Positions 10,571 to 20,404 of a stretch of 64,000 nucleotides of DNA are shown piece by piece (within the stretch, counting starts at the first letter, position 1; every line of letters begins with the position of its first letter). The translations under genes were made by a program, and so were the position numbers. Source of the DNA: Lepas anatifera (taxonomy: Eukaryota > Arthropoda > Thecostraca > Lepadidae); assembly GCA_034440635.1 (NCBI GenBank), contig JAOTON010001374.1, forward strand, positions 186,001 through 250,000. Reading direction: 5' to 3'. The notes under the pieces are model-generated. The model was not told the origin of the DNA. It did not search any database and worked only from the letters and a program-made list of their open reading frames with translations.

Positions 10571-13500
10571 CTAATCATACGAGTGGTCGTTCCAGCGGAC
10601 CTGGAGGCGCTGGGGCTGCCGACGGGTGCGTCGGCTGCGATAAGGTGCAACAGGCACCTCAGAACACTCCTCGGTTTCATCAGAGACGGGCGGCTGCTGT
10701 GGCTGGCCAACCCTGGAAGGTGGCGAAGCGTTGACGCTAGGTGGAGCCACCTGGTCCGACAGGAGCGGCCGGTAGGGGCGCAGAAATCGACGATTCCGCC
10801 AGTAGAGGCGGCCGCTCGCCACCTTTACGAGGTACGTGCGGCGATGGCCGATTCCGACGACAACGCCGACACGGTTCCAACGACCTGTGACCGCGTCCTG
10901 GAGGTCGACTCGACTGCCGATTTTCAGCTGCGACAGCGGGTGTGCGGAGGCGTCGTGGTGACGCGCAGCCTTCTCCTGGAGTTCAGCGGCTTTGGCGTCG
11001 CAGGCGTTGGCGGTACGCTGCCATTCAGGAGCGAACGCCCGGTGATGGGTGGGCACGCCTGAGCGAAGTGGGTGCCCAAACAGTATCTGAGCCGGCGACC
11101 TTCCGTCTGCGCGGGGAGTGTTGCGCAGCTCGAGGAGGCCTCGATCCAGCTTATCGTCGTTCAAACGGCCGTTTGACGACGCTGCGAGTATCAGCTTCTT
11201 CACCGTCTTCACGGCGGCTTCAGCGTGGCCGTTTGAGCGAGGGTAGTGCGGCGATGATACTTCGTGACGCACCTCCCACCGGTTCAGGAACCGGCGCAGT
11301 GTGCCCGACGCGAACTGACCACCACCATCGGAGCGAAGGACGACAGGCACGCCTGTCTGGGCAAACAGCTTTCGCAGCTGCTGCGTGAGATGTTCCGCCG
11401 AGGCTGGTCTGGGACACACGGTGACGTACGGCCAGCCTGACAGGCGGTCAGCATACACCAGATAGGTCTGGCCGCCGAAGTGGAAGTAGTCGGTAGACAC
11501 TGACTCGAACACACGAGTTGGGAGGTCGTCCTCTCGCCAAAGAGGCTCGTTGGCGTGACTGGATGCTCGCTGTCTGCACTGTGAGCAGGACGAGACGATG
11601 TTTTTGACATCACGGTCGATACCGGGCCAGTACACGCAGAGCCGGGCCCGTCGCTTGGTCCTTTCCGTTCCCTGGTGGGCCTCGTGCAGGCGTTCCAGCA
11701 CTTCGCGGCGCGGTGTGGACGGGATGACCAGCCGAGGGCCATACAAAACCATGTCACTGTCCAAGGCCAGCATATGACGAACACCCCAGTACGGGCGTAT
11801 TGCCGGCAGCAGCTCATGGCGATGTTCTGGGAATCCATTTGTGATGACTTCCCGTAGGGCCTTGTAGTCAGGGTCGCGCTCAGCAGCGGCGCGGGTTCTC
11901 TGCAGAGTAGGGTCCACAAGTGGCGCCAGTCGGGCGCCATCTTCTGTGTCGCGTGCAGCGTGCAGGGCTGCAACCACGGCAGTGTGAAGGGGGTCATCAT
12001 CGTCTTCCCCTACGTCGTCACCTTCGGCTGGATCACCAGCAGGAGCGCGAGACAACGCGTCTGGGATGCAGTGCTCTGAGCCTCGCTGCCAGCTGGTGGT
12101 GAAGCTGTAAGTCGCGAGCTTCTCCCTCATACGCTGTAGTCGCGGGTTCTCGATCTGGTTCAGCCGTTTGTGGTTCAGGATCGGCACCAGTGGACGGTGG
12201 TCGACGACCAGGTCGAAGTGGGGCAGACCCGCGAGGTAGATGTGACATTTCCTGCACGCCCACAGGCAGGCTGCCATCTCCAGCTCGATCACCGCGTACC
12301 GGGACTCTGTGTCGGTCAGAAACCTCGAGCCACACTGCACTAGTCGCCAAGTGTCGCCGTGTTTCTGTAGCAGAGCGAAGCCCAGGCCACCTCTTGTCCG
12401 GGCGGCGTCTGTCTGCAGCATCGTCGGGAGCTGCGGATCGAAGTACGCCATCACTGGTGGGGACGATAGGATTCCTTTGACGCGCCGGAACGCTGCCTCA
12501 TGCTGAGCGGTCCAACACCAGATATGACGCGTCTTCAGCAAGTCTCTGAAGGGCTGCGCTGCCTGAGCTAGCTCTGACGTCAGTCCTCCGAGCTGGTTCA
12601 CCAGGCCCATGAACGAACGCAGATCAGTGATGTTCTCGGGCTGCGGGAACTCTGCGATGGCCTTTATCTTCTCATTGTCGGAAGTGTAGCCGTCAGGCGT
12701 GATCCTGTACCCACAGTAGTTGACCTCCTGTTGAGCAAACCTGAACTTCCTCGGGTTCAGGGTGATGCCACGGTCATCACAGCGCTGTAGGATGCTGATG
12801 ACGTGTGCCAGATGATGCCGGTAGGAGGAGTCGTACACCAGCACGTCGTCGACGATTTTCACCGTGTTGGGGATGTCACTCAGAGCCACGTCACCTCGCC
12901 GATTATACTCGTCTCCTGACGAAACAAGGCCCATGGGCGCACGCAGGAATTTCATTCTGCCCCATGGCGTCAGAAAGCATGTCAGGTCCTGGAAATGCTC
13001 GGCAATTGGGACCTGAAAATATCCCATGGACGCGTCCAGCGTGGACAGCCAGCGGATACCAGCTGTGATGCTCGTCACGGCGTCGTGCGGCGGTCTGACG
13101 GGGTAAACTGGCCGCTTGACGTAGCGGTTAAGTCCAGTCATGTCGACGCAGAGGCGCACTCCGGACGGACGTTTGGCCACCGCCACGACAGGGTGGCACC
13201 AGTCTGTCGGATAGTCGACCGGAGCTATAATCCCACGGGACTGCAGGTCGTCCAGCTGGTCTTTGATTTCAGCTCGCCAGGCGTGAGGGATGGGGCGAGC
13301 CGCAGTAATAGCAGTCGGAACTGCATCATGGCGGAGCTCGATTTCCATTGGTCCGCCAGCCATCTCGCGCAGACGGACGGGTTTCACTGCCGAAGACGCG
13401 CGGAAAGCACTCCATGAGAGCGTCCGCATGGGCTGCGCGGATGTCGGGTGGCGGGTCTGCATCGCTGTTCCACGTTGGCAGGTCAGGTGCAGAAGGCAGG

Positions 13501-13642
13501 CGAGAGCTGGTGGTGCAGGCCGCACCAGCACCAGCGTGCAGGACGGCATCGGCTTCTGCAGCTGGGGCGGCATCGGCTTCAGCAGCTGAGACGGCACCAG
13601 ATACCGCACGCTTGCTGCGTCTTGAGCGTTTGCTGCTCGCAC
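10571..13642 (-). CDS. pol: Gypsy pol: RT, RNase H and integrase
   Basis: A 1023-codon frame; the biologically relevant part starts near 13395, where the protease frame hands over. In order: RT with LCVDMTGLNRY, LSTLDASMGYFQ and the catalytic VDDVLVYD (near residue 265); RNase H starting MLQTDAARTRGGLGFALL with VIELEMAA and VDHRPLV; an integrase HHCC finger (HEAHQGTERTKRRA to CSQCRQ); then the DDE core with VSTDYFHFGG, LRSDGGGQF and SNGHAEAAVK. The tail is arginine-rich. The frame is uninterrupted to the stop. Integrase after RNase H identifies the Gypsy (Ty3) order. The upstream ATG at 13642 lies within the overlapping protease linker and is probably not used. Confidence 0.9.
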   Translation of the reverse strand: MRAANAQDAASVRYLVPSQLLKPMPPQLQKPMPSCTLVLVRPAPPALACLLHLTCQRGTAMQTRHPTSAQPMRTLSWSAFRASSAVKPVRLREMAGGPMEIELRHDAVPTAITAARPIPHAWRAEIKDQLDDLQSRGIIAPVDYPTDWCHPVVAVAKRPSGVRLCVDMTGLNRYVKRPVYPVRPPHDAVTSITAGIRWLSTLDASMGYFQVPIAEHFQDLTCFLTPWGRMKFLRAPMGLVSSGDEYNRRGDVALSDIPNTVKIVDDVLVYDSSYRHHLAHVISILQRCDDRGITLNPRKFRFAQQEVNYCGYRITPDGYTSDNEKIKAIAEFPQPENITDLRSFMGLVNQLGGLTSELAQAAQPFRDLLKTRHIWCWTAQHEAAFRRVKGILSSPPVMAYFDPQLPTMLQTDAARTRGGLGFALLQKHGDTWRLVQCGSRFLTDTESRYAVIELEMAACLWACRKCHIYLAGLPHFDLVVDHRPLVPILNHKRLNQIENPRLQRMREKLATYSFTTSWQRGSEHCIPDALSRAPAGDPAEGDDVGEDDDDPLHTAVVAALHAARDTEDGARLAPLVDPTLQRTRAAAERDPDYKALREVITNGFPEHRHELLPAIRPYWGVRHMLALDSDMVLYGPRLVIPSTPRREVLERLHEAHQGTERTKRRARLCVYWPGIDRDVKNIVSSCSQCRQRASSHANEPLWREDDLPTRVFESVSTDYFHFGGQTYLVYADRLSGWPYVTVCPRPASAEHLTQQLRKLFAQTGVPVVLRSDGGGQFASGTLRRFLNRWEVRHEVSSPHYPRSNGHAEAAVKTVKKLILAASSNGRLNDDKLDRGLLELRNTPRADGRSPAQILFGHPLRSGVPTHHRAFAPEWQRTANACDAKAAELQEKAARHHDASAHPLSQLKIGSRVDLQDAVTGRWNRVGVVVGIGHRRTYLVKVASGRLYWRNRRFLRPYRPLLSDQVAPPSVNASPPSRVGQPQQPPVSDETEECSEVPVAPYRSRRTRRQPQRLQVRWNDHSYD

Positions 13643-14396
13643 GCGGCGTGTTTGACGCGAGATGGTCGTCAGAAGTAACCACCACCGCGGTCGTTGCGGA
13701 GACTGCCACTGACTGGAGCTGAGCTGGGAAGTCGTCTGGCAGAATCCCCAGTGCCACTGAATGAAACCAGCTGATCAGCATGCCAGCCAGCTCCTCCATG
13801 ACGAACACGGTGGCATCGACAGTGCGAGTGCCGAGCCGAATCGTCGCCTGAAAGGAGCCCAGACAGTAGAGTGGTTGATGTCCCACGGCAGAAAAACTCT
13901 GACTGAAAGTGGGCTGAAGCTGCGCCGTGGTGATTCCGAGGGCCTCCGCTCGGTCTCGGCCAATCACCGTGGCCTCGGCTCCGGAGTCGGGCGTCGCCTG
14001 AAGTGTGGCCTGTCCCGCCAGGTGCGTCAGCTGAACTTCCACTGTGGGTGCCTGGCGAGTATGCACTCCGTTGACATAGACGTCGGCTATCACGCGCCGA
14101 ACATCTCGCCCAGGCTGTGATCTGTGATTTTTCGGCGCTGCGCGAGGCCGATTAGAGTTGGGCGTGGAGACTGCAGGTGCTATGCGCGCGGTGTCGGAGC
14201 CCACTCGCGCCGCCTGTTGGCACACCGCCGCGTAGTGGCCACGTTTGCCACAGAAGTTGCAGGTGGCGCCAGCGGCGCGGCACGCAGCCGGGTCAGCGTG
14301 GCTGCCACGCCCACAGCGGTGGCAGAGCGCGCCGGCCCGGGACTGCCGCCGGGCAGGATCAGCTGGCCGCGGACCACATGACTTGCTACGAGACCT
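13326..14396 (-). pseudogene. Gypsy nucleocapsid zinc knuckles and protease
   Basis: Continues the gag frame after the TAG. It encodes CHRCGRGSHADPAAC and a canonical CX2CX4HX4C knuckle, CNFCGKRGHYAAVC, then an aspartic protease with the active-site motif ATPDSGAEATVIG (around 14000). A linker rich in alanine repeats (AEADAAPAAEADA) follows. The frame then reads ECFPRVFGSE and soon stops at 13326. The usual continuation into RT lies in another frame, entered by a +1 shift near 13395-13400. Confidence 0.8.
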
Positions 14397-15155
14397 CTAA
14401 TATGCCGAGAGGCGAGCAACCGATGAGCTGGCAGGGCTGCGAAGGTCAACGCAGGCGGTCCGGGCGTTTTCCGACGCACGACAGATGTCTATCGCTTTTT
14501 GAAGCGTTAAGCCGGGATCTTCTAGAAGCCGTTTTACAGTCTCTTCGTCACGTAACCCACACACGACTCGGTCACGGAGCCTACTATCCATGCACTTCTC
14601 ACAAAAGTCACAGAATGCGGCGACTTCTTTCACGGAGCACAGAAAGTCTTCAAAACTCTCACCTTCTTCCTGAACACGGGAGTAAAATGTCCGGCGGTCT
14701 ACCAGCACACTCCGTTGCTTGCGTAGATGGCTCTCCATTGCTGACACGATGGTCGAGAGCGGCGCGTCGTCACCGACAGCGAGACCGTTTCGCAGCACTC
14801 GGTGCCAGTCCTCGTCCAGGAGGCTTAGCAGCGCGGCTCGCTGAGCTGCGACGGACAGTGTGGAGGGACCGGTAAGCAGGAGATACCCGTCCAGCTTCTC
14901 ACGCCAGACGGCGAACTCGCGCAGAGACGCTGACGATGTTAGGTATGGGGCCGGAGTTGCAGATGCGGGTAGTCTCAGAGGCGCCTGTCGAGGCGCTGTT
15001 TCCGGTGCCGGATCTGTCTGGTTGGCCGGGGCGGGAAGCTGTGCCTGCTGCAGCGACACCACACGCTCCAGCATTTGTGATAGCCGCTCCTCCCGCTCCG
15101 CCGATAGCTGTGCCTACTGCAGCAACAGCTGAGATAGCTTCTCCACATCACCCAT
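14397..15155 (-). pseudogene. gag: Gypsy gag, with two in-frame TAG codons
   Basis: The first ATG in frame is at 15155. After 13 codons a TAG follows CAG (15116-15114). The frame reopens, with an internal ATG at 15074, and runs to a second TAG at 14399-14397. The long open part is a helical capsid-like domain with LREFAVWREKLDGYLLL near its start and a segment GESFEDFLCSVKEVAAFC typical of retrotransposon Gag. Reading through the second TAG enters, without a shift, a region encoding two zinc knuckles, so the stop separates capsid from nucleocapsid. Both stops could be CAG- or TAT-context nonsense mutations. Readthrough is possible but nothing here proves it. Confidence 0.8.
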
Positions 15156-15199
15156 AGCACTGAAGCACAGAACAATGGGAGCAAAACTAAGTAATAACA

Positions 15200-15217
15200 C
15201 AATTTACGACCGCGCCA
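15200..15217 (-). other. Probable tRNA primer-binding site
   Basis: Directly after the 5' LTR the minus strand reads TGGCGCGGTCGTAAATT. The leading TGG is the complement of a tRNA CCA end and the position is correct. I cannot name the tRNA. Confidence 0.65.
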
Positions 15218-15401
15218 TGTTATGATCCCGTTGTGCTTCGTCACGTGGACACGCAAACGCACTGTGCAGTGCCAGGATATATTACGCTCGACTCCCAAGC
15301 ACCGACTGACTCGTCCACACACAGGCACCGGCCACGGTCACCGCCGCGGGCCAAGCCCGGCAAGGGCGGCGCAAGCACGCCGGCCGGCGGGGATCACGAC
15401 A
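15218..15401 (-). repeat. 5' LTR of the Gypsy element
   Basis: 184 bp, nearly identical to 10264-10447. On the minus strand it starts TGTCGTGATCC and ends CATAACA. It is bordered outside by GTGTC (15402-15406). Confidence 0.95.
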
Positions 15402-15406
15402 GTGTC

Positions 15407-16800
15407 TGGGTGACGAGCGAGCATCCTACGTACGCCGAGTGCGCTGAGATCCGTTGTGACTGCTGCTCGCCCTTCAGCGAGGGCGAGCTTGTGCAGCAGC
15501 TGTAGCGACCCCAGCTCAAGAAGGCTTCTGGCCCGGATGGTATCAGCTCGTGAGACCCTCCTGCATCTTATCAACACCTCATGGCTGAGAGTGGAGGTCC
15601 CTGAGGAAGGCTCTGGCTCTGTCACCGGATGACCCCTCTGGCGGTGGGAAGGGCCTCAGCTCAGTGACGTGGTGGAGGGAGGTCGGATGAGCACTCTGGA
15701 ACGCCATCCGAACCTTCCCGCCGACTGAGCCGCTGAACCCGCAGCGTGAGCCGCCCTGGGAGGAGACTGCCACCCCGATCTCCTTTGCAACGACGTGGGT
15801 GTACCCATGTCTGCCGGAACAACCGCAGCCGGCAAGAACATGGAGGCGTTATTCCACCCAACCGCCCAATATGCCACGTGGGTGTGGACTGAGGGCTCTG
15901 CTGTCGGAGCCTGATGGCACCTACCATGAACTCAGGTCACCCACGGGGCAACAAAGTTCACGCTTCCGGGCGGAACTGGTCGCCCTTCAGTCGGCACTGA
16001 GACACCTGATCACCCATCCAGCAAATCCAGGCGACCCTGTGGTCATATCTGCACAGATTCGCAGTAGCCCTAGCATCTCTCCGTGCAGGATCCCCGGAAC
16101 AGACGACCACCGTGGGGGTCTATATCTGGAGGGACCTGACTACACTGGCGACCGCAGCCCGGCGGATTCATCTGCCATGGAACACCTCCCAATGTGAAAT
16201 CCTGGGTACTGAGAAAGCGGACGCGCTGGACAGGGAAGCCTCCGCCCCCCCCCCCCACAGCAGGTGGTCCGTGTCCCGGGCAGCTACCACAGCGGCGCGG
16301 GCCGAGTTCATCAGGGCTTGGCCCGCCGACTGGTACCGTCGCCCGGTTGCCGCCGATCCCGACAGGTAACCGGGAGGAGGCGGCGGAAGAGCACCAGCTG
16401 AGCGCCGGACACGGCTCTGGTAACCGGGAGGAGGCGGTGGAAGAGCACCAGCTGAGCGCCGGACACGGCTCTGGTAACCGGGAGGAGGCGGCGGAAGAGC
16501 ACCAGCTGAGCGCCGGACACGGCTCTGGTAACCGGGAGGAGGCGGCGGAAGAGCACCAGCTGAGCGCCGGACACGGCTCTGGTAACCGGGAGGAGGCGGC
16601 GGAAGAGCACCAGCTGAGCGCCGGACACTGCTCTGGATCCCAATACCTCCACCGGGTAGGACGTGGTCCTTCCCGCGACTGCATGGCCTGCAGCTCCACG
16701 GCCTCCGCGGAAGCAGAGTCCTCGCCATGGCGGGGTAAAGCAGCTAAGGGCGCGATATGCCGTAAAGAAGCGAACACCCTGATGCATGTGCTTCGGCGGT
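15407..16800 (+). pseudogene. Internally deleted LINE (RT start and RNase H remnants)
   Basis: Pieces of a non-LTR ORF2 can be read in shifting frames. Near 15475-15540 FSEGELVQQL and PQLKKASGPDGIS resemble the linker and first RT block. LLHLINTSWL and EVPEEG follow at about 15555-15605. RNase H pieces then appear (SSRFRAELVALQSALRHL at about 15950-16010, EKADALDREAS near 16210). At 16600-16800 comes HCSGSQYLHRVGRGPSRDC, the C-terminal segment. Only about 300 bases separate RT block 0 from RNase H, so most of the RT has been deleted. The Gypsy element inserted at or near its left border. Confidence 0.65.
16367..16636. repeat. 54-bp tandem repeat, five copies
   Basis: Exactly five head-to-tail units of 54 bp beginning TAACCGGGAGGAGGC. 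They are almost identical, with one C/T change in unit 2 and one G/T change at the end of unit 5. The unit is a multiple of three and falls in the LINE C-terminal region, where one frame gives the repeat EEAAEEHQLSAGHGSG. Confidence 0.95.
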
Positions 16801-19800
16801 GAATGGCCATGATGGGGACTAGAAATCCCCCGACGGGGACAATCTCCCCCTCACTTCCGGGGCCCGAAGCAGTGACGTCACGGCGGCCTTGGCGGCCACC
16901 AGCAGGTCCCTCCAAAGCCCACTGGCTACACCGCGTCAGCGGCTGCAAAGACCAACAACAGCATCACACGCTTCGTGCATGAATATTGAGAACACCACCA
17001 GGGTCGGCTTAACACGTACTCACGCTTCTCGAAACTATCCGCAGTACAATGAGGACTAGCCGGGGCATCCTCAGCATAATCCGAACAATGGTTGGGACTG
17101 GGCATGACTGCAACGTTGATATTCCCAAATAATCCTGCTATGGTGTCGGAAAACACACACGATGTGCGAAATCATTTCCAAGTACACGCTTAGTTTCGAC
17201 ACGATTATAAACATTTCTTAAGGCAAGGACGAACTTTTACAATATGCCTCTACAAATGAAATAAAGAGCTTCCCTGCACGGCTCTGCGCGACTGAGCGGT
17301 ACACAATGGCAGTGTCCCAAAACCTGGGGTGCTGGGTGCAGAACGACACTCAGTCAAGCAGAATTTTCCACTCACTTTTATATTTTTTGCTGAATTTTCC
17401 ACTCACTTCCAACAATACTTACTACTTTTGAATTTTACTCAACAATACTTACTACAAAGGCCAGTTCCATTGCTTCCTCTACCAACGTCCACTGGAAAAA
17501 GAGAGCAGCAGAATCGACTAGAAGATCGCCAAATTAACTCGGCTCTTATGGCCTTCTTTCGCTTTTCTGCAAGAAAATCTGGCGTTTTCTATTTTTCTGG
17601 CCAATTATACCAGGCATCTTTAATCTCCACCGAATTCAGTGGAACAAGTGAATCGAAATTCTGGCGCGGGCAAGACGCTCAGTGCCCCTTGCCCCACCGG
17701 AGAAAGTTCCAATGGGTGAACACCGCCACTAAATTCCACCACTCACAAAATTGGTGAGTGGAAAATTAGACACCCTAGCCTTGTGTTGCCAAAAAAATGA
17801 GCTGGCCGCTTTGAAAGATACATTTCTGGAAAGCAGTTTATCTGTGCACATGATTTCTAGGCTTACGGCCTTGAAAAGTTGTTTTTGTATTTCTGGTAAC
17901 GAGAATAGTGAAAAACCATTCTTGGTCATCTTGTTGATAAAAACAATTATCTTGAAATTTGTATGCTAAGCAGCATATTTTTTGACATTGTATGGTAGAA
18001 AATTGACCATTTATTGCGAAGAAAATAATTTTTATCCATATCAACCCTTCATTGCTGCGTCTACGCCCTGTGACACCCAAATCCACTCACGACACCCTAC
18101 GACACCCTAGGCATAAATACGCTGATATTTAAGTTGAACTGAAAGTGTCCGGTACTTGAATACATTGAAACTCTACATTTGTATTAAATGATTTTTTGGG
18201 CAACAAGAATGCATCCAGTTACCCTTGAAACATCGGCACTTTTTGTATGGCTGGTCTACGGCGTGGACTTACCAAATCGCCGTCTTTACATCTAGTAAAT
18301 AAAAGCGGCATCTTTAGGCTTTTTGAAAGGCCGGTTTCTTATTCGTTATTGACAAAACATTGTTAGTCTTCCTCTCGGTGTGCTTTTAGTTGCATAATTT
18401 TCTAGGCTATAAGGATTTAGAAAATTAATTTAGAGCAATTTTTGAAACGCAAATTATGTAGCTCATGCGACCGGCAAGCGGCAAGCGATCAGAAATTTAA
18501 AGTAGTAGTCGCTCTGACGCTGTCGCAACCCGCCGCGCCTGGCTGTTGTAGACGAAACGAAGAAACAACAGAAAGAAGGCTGTAGCTTCGATAAGATTGA
18601 TAGAAAGCAGAGCATATTCATATGAAGGTGAGAAGATATGTGAAGAGGAGTAGGGGAATTGAGAGGTAAAGAAAAGAAACTTTTAGCAAGAGTCTGGAAG
18701 AGTTTATTGCCATGAAAGAAAGTTTGTAGTTTCGTCTGGGTTAGTTAAGTGTAAACCAAGGCTCTACTGGGCCCTAGCATAGGTGTATGCGAGGTGCAGT
18801 GATTGAGGTCAGAAGTGGCCTCCAAAATTCCGATAAGTATAGGTATAGGAGGGGCGTTGTCCCGGACAGAAAAACTATACAGTGTATGGTTAGATAATTA
18901 ATTTTGGCACTAGGTATTGCATGAAAGAATCCCTTTTCATTTTTCACCACCTGCCGGTCTCGGAGGCCCCCTCTGCAGAGTTGGTCTAAGGGGCACCCCG
19001 ATATTTCGTCTCAGGGGCCCTTTAGAGCTGGTCGTGTGGGAGAGGAGAGGAGGGGCACAAGAGTTGGTCTAGGGAAGCCCCCCAAGAGTTGATCTTCATC
19101 CCACAAATGTTAGTCTTCGTGGCTCCCAGAGTTATTTCCCCTGAAGGTTGGTCTCAGAGGCCCCCCAAAAAGATTTTTATATGTGGCAATTCACCAATTC
19201 CTTAAAAAAAGATTGGAGACTGCATCAGGGGGTTTCAGTTGGTAAAGATTTACCTGCTTAACCCAAATTTTTCACATGGTAATGGTCAAATAATGCTGCT
19301 TGGGGACGATTTAAAAATATTTACTTTGAGAAATTAAAGGAAATATCCATCCTTCAGTTCAAACAAGGGCTTTGAGAGTTTACCACCTGAGTACCCAAAT
19401 TGGGAAATTTTTACTCCGCCATACATTTTGAGGGGAATTTTCCACTCACTCGCCATACATTTAGAGCTGAATTTTCCACTTGACACCCTAGCGCAAAACC
19501 TATTTTGGGTCACTGCACAATGGGTGCTGTACACACCTGGCCCACACGTGAACACTCGTCTACCTGGCGCGGCTGTGGATTCTGCAGGCGAGCACACGGA
19601 CCCGCGAGCCAGATCAGCAAATCCCGACAACTAATACATCTTGCAATTGGGCTTGTCTTCACCTCGAATTGAAAACTTACAATGTTTATCCTACCCATCG
19701 AGGGAATATGTTAAGGAGAACAAACATGCAGAGGCGCACCCGTGCGCGGCGTCGCTGGCTTTCGAGCGCTGCCTTTGACATACCTAAACAGTTTCCCGGG

Positions 19801-20404
19801 TGGATGAGTGACAGGGAGATTGACAAACAGTGATGCCAGTATATATTGCGGTGGCATACGTGCTAAATTGCGGCAGACATAGCCCGGGGTCAGGTGAACG
19901 GTTCTATGATAGAACAATGGACCATAAATTACCTAGCCAGGCTTCAAGCTTAACATGACAAAGTATTCAGATATCACTGCCCTCACTGTTGAAAGCTACC
20001 AGCATCTCACAATCTCAAGCATTCGTCATGGTGCTTAAAAAGGACAGCGTGGCCCAACAGGTATGTGGAACAAATTTCTGCAAGACTATAAAGCAGGTGC
20101 ATAACGCGAGCGACATGCCAAGAAGCGGAAGTCAAAATACGACTGGCAAAACGAACTTAGAAGGTAACTTACCGGGAAAACCAGCGAAGGAAACATGCGA
20201 ATACCCTGGGAGAAAGGGGAGAGATATGTTAGACCGTGTGCGTTACAGTAACCGCGGAAGCCTCAAAACACACCATGCAATATACAGGCGATGCTCAGCT
20301 AGGCCGCCGGCTCCCTAAACGCATACCTCTGTTGGCTGCCCAGCTTCAGCGATTGTACAAATCCAGTCACATTTAGCCATTGGTAATACTAAACACCAGA
20401 ATAT
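16801..20404. other. Non-coding stretch with minor repeats
   Basis: No gene was recognised. Words ATTTTCCACTCAC at 17363-17375 and the inverted GTGAGTGGAAAAT at 17754-17766 could be ends of a roughly 400-bp inverted-repeat element; a further ATTTTCCACTCAC lies near 19438. A degenerate array of GAGTTGGTCT-GGCCCCCC words fills about 18955-19170. Confidence 0.4.

Larger units (their letters stand above)
10264..15401 (-). mobile_element. Gypsy-type LTR retrotransposon, 5138 bp
   Basis: A complete element reading leftwards: LTRs of 184 bp at each end, TG...CA termini, and a 5-bp target duplication GTGTC at 10259-10263 and 15402-15406. A primer-binding site starts TGG next to the 5' LTR and a polypurine tract sits next to the 3' LTR. 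Gag, zinc knuckles, protease, RT, RNase H and integrase follow in Gypsy order. The two LTRs differ at a single position I could find (A/C near 10418), so the insertion is recent. Gag carries two in-frame TAG codons and the protease-RT join is frameshifted, so this copy may be dead despite its youth. It lies within CLC intron 1, in the same orientation as the host gene. Confidence 0.95.

Noticed and set aside
16070..16948. 292-codon minus-strand frame with ALSWCSSAASSRLPEP repeats
   Set aside because: A shadow of the 54-bp tandem repeat; the homologous LINE sense is the plus strand.
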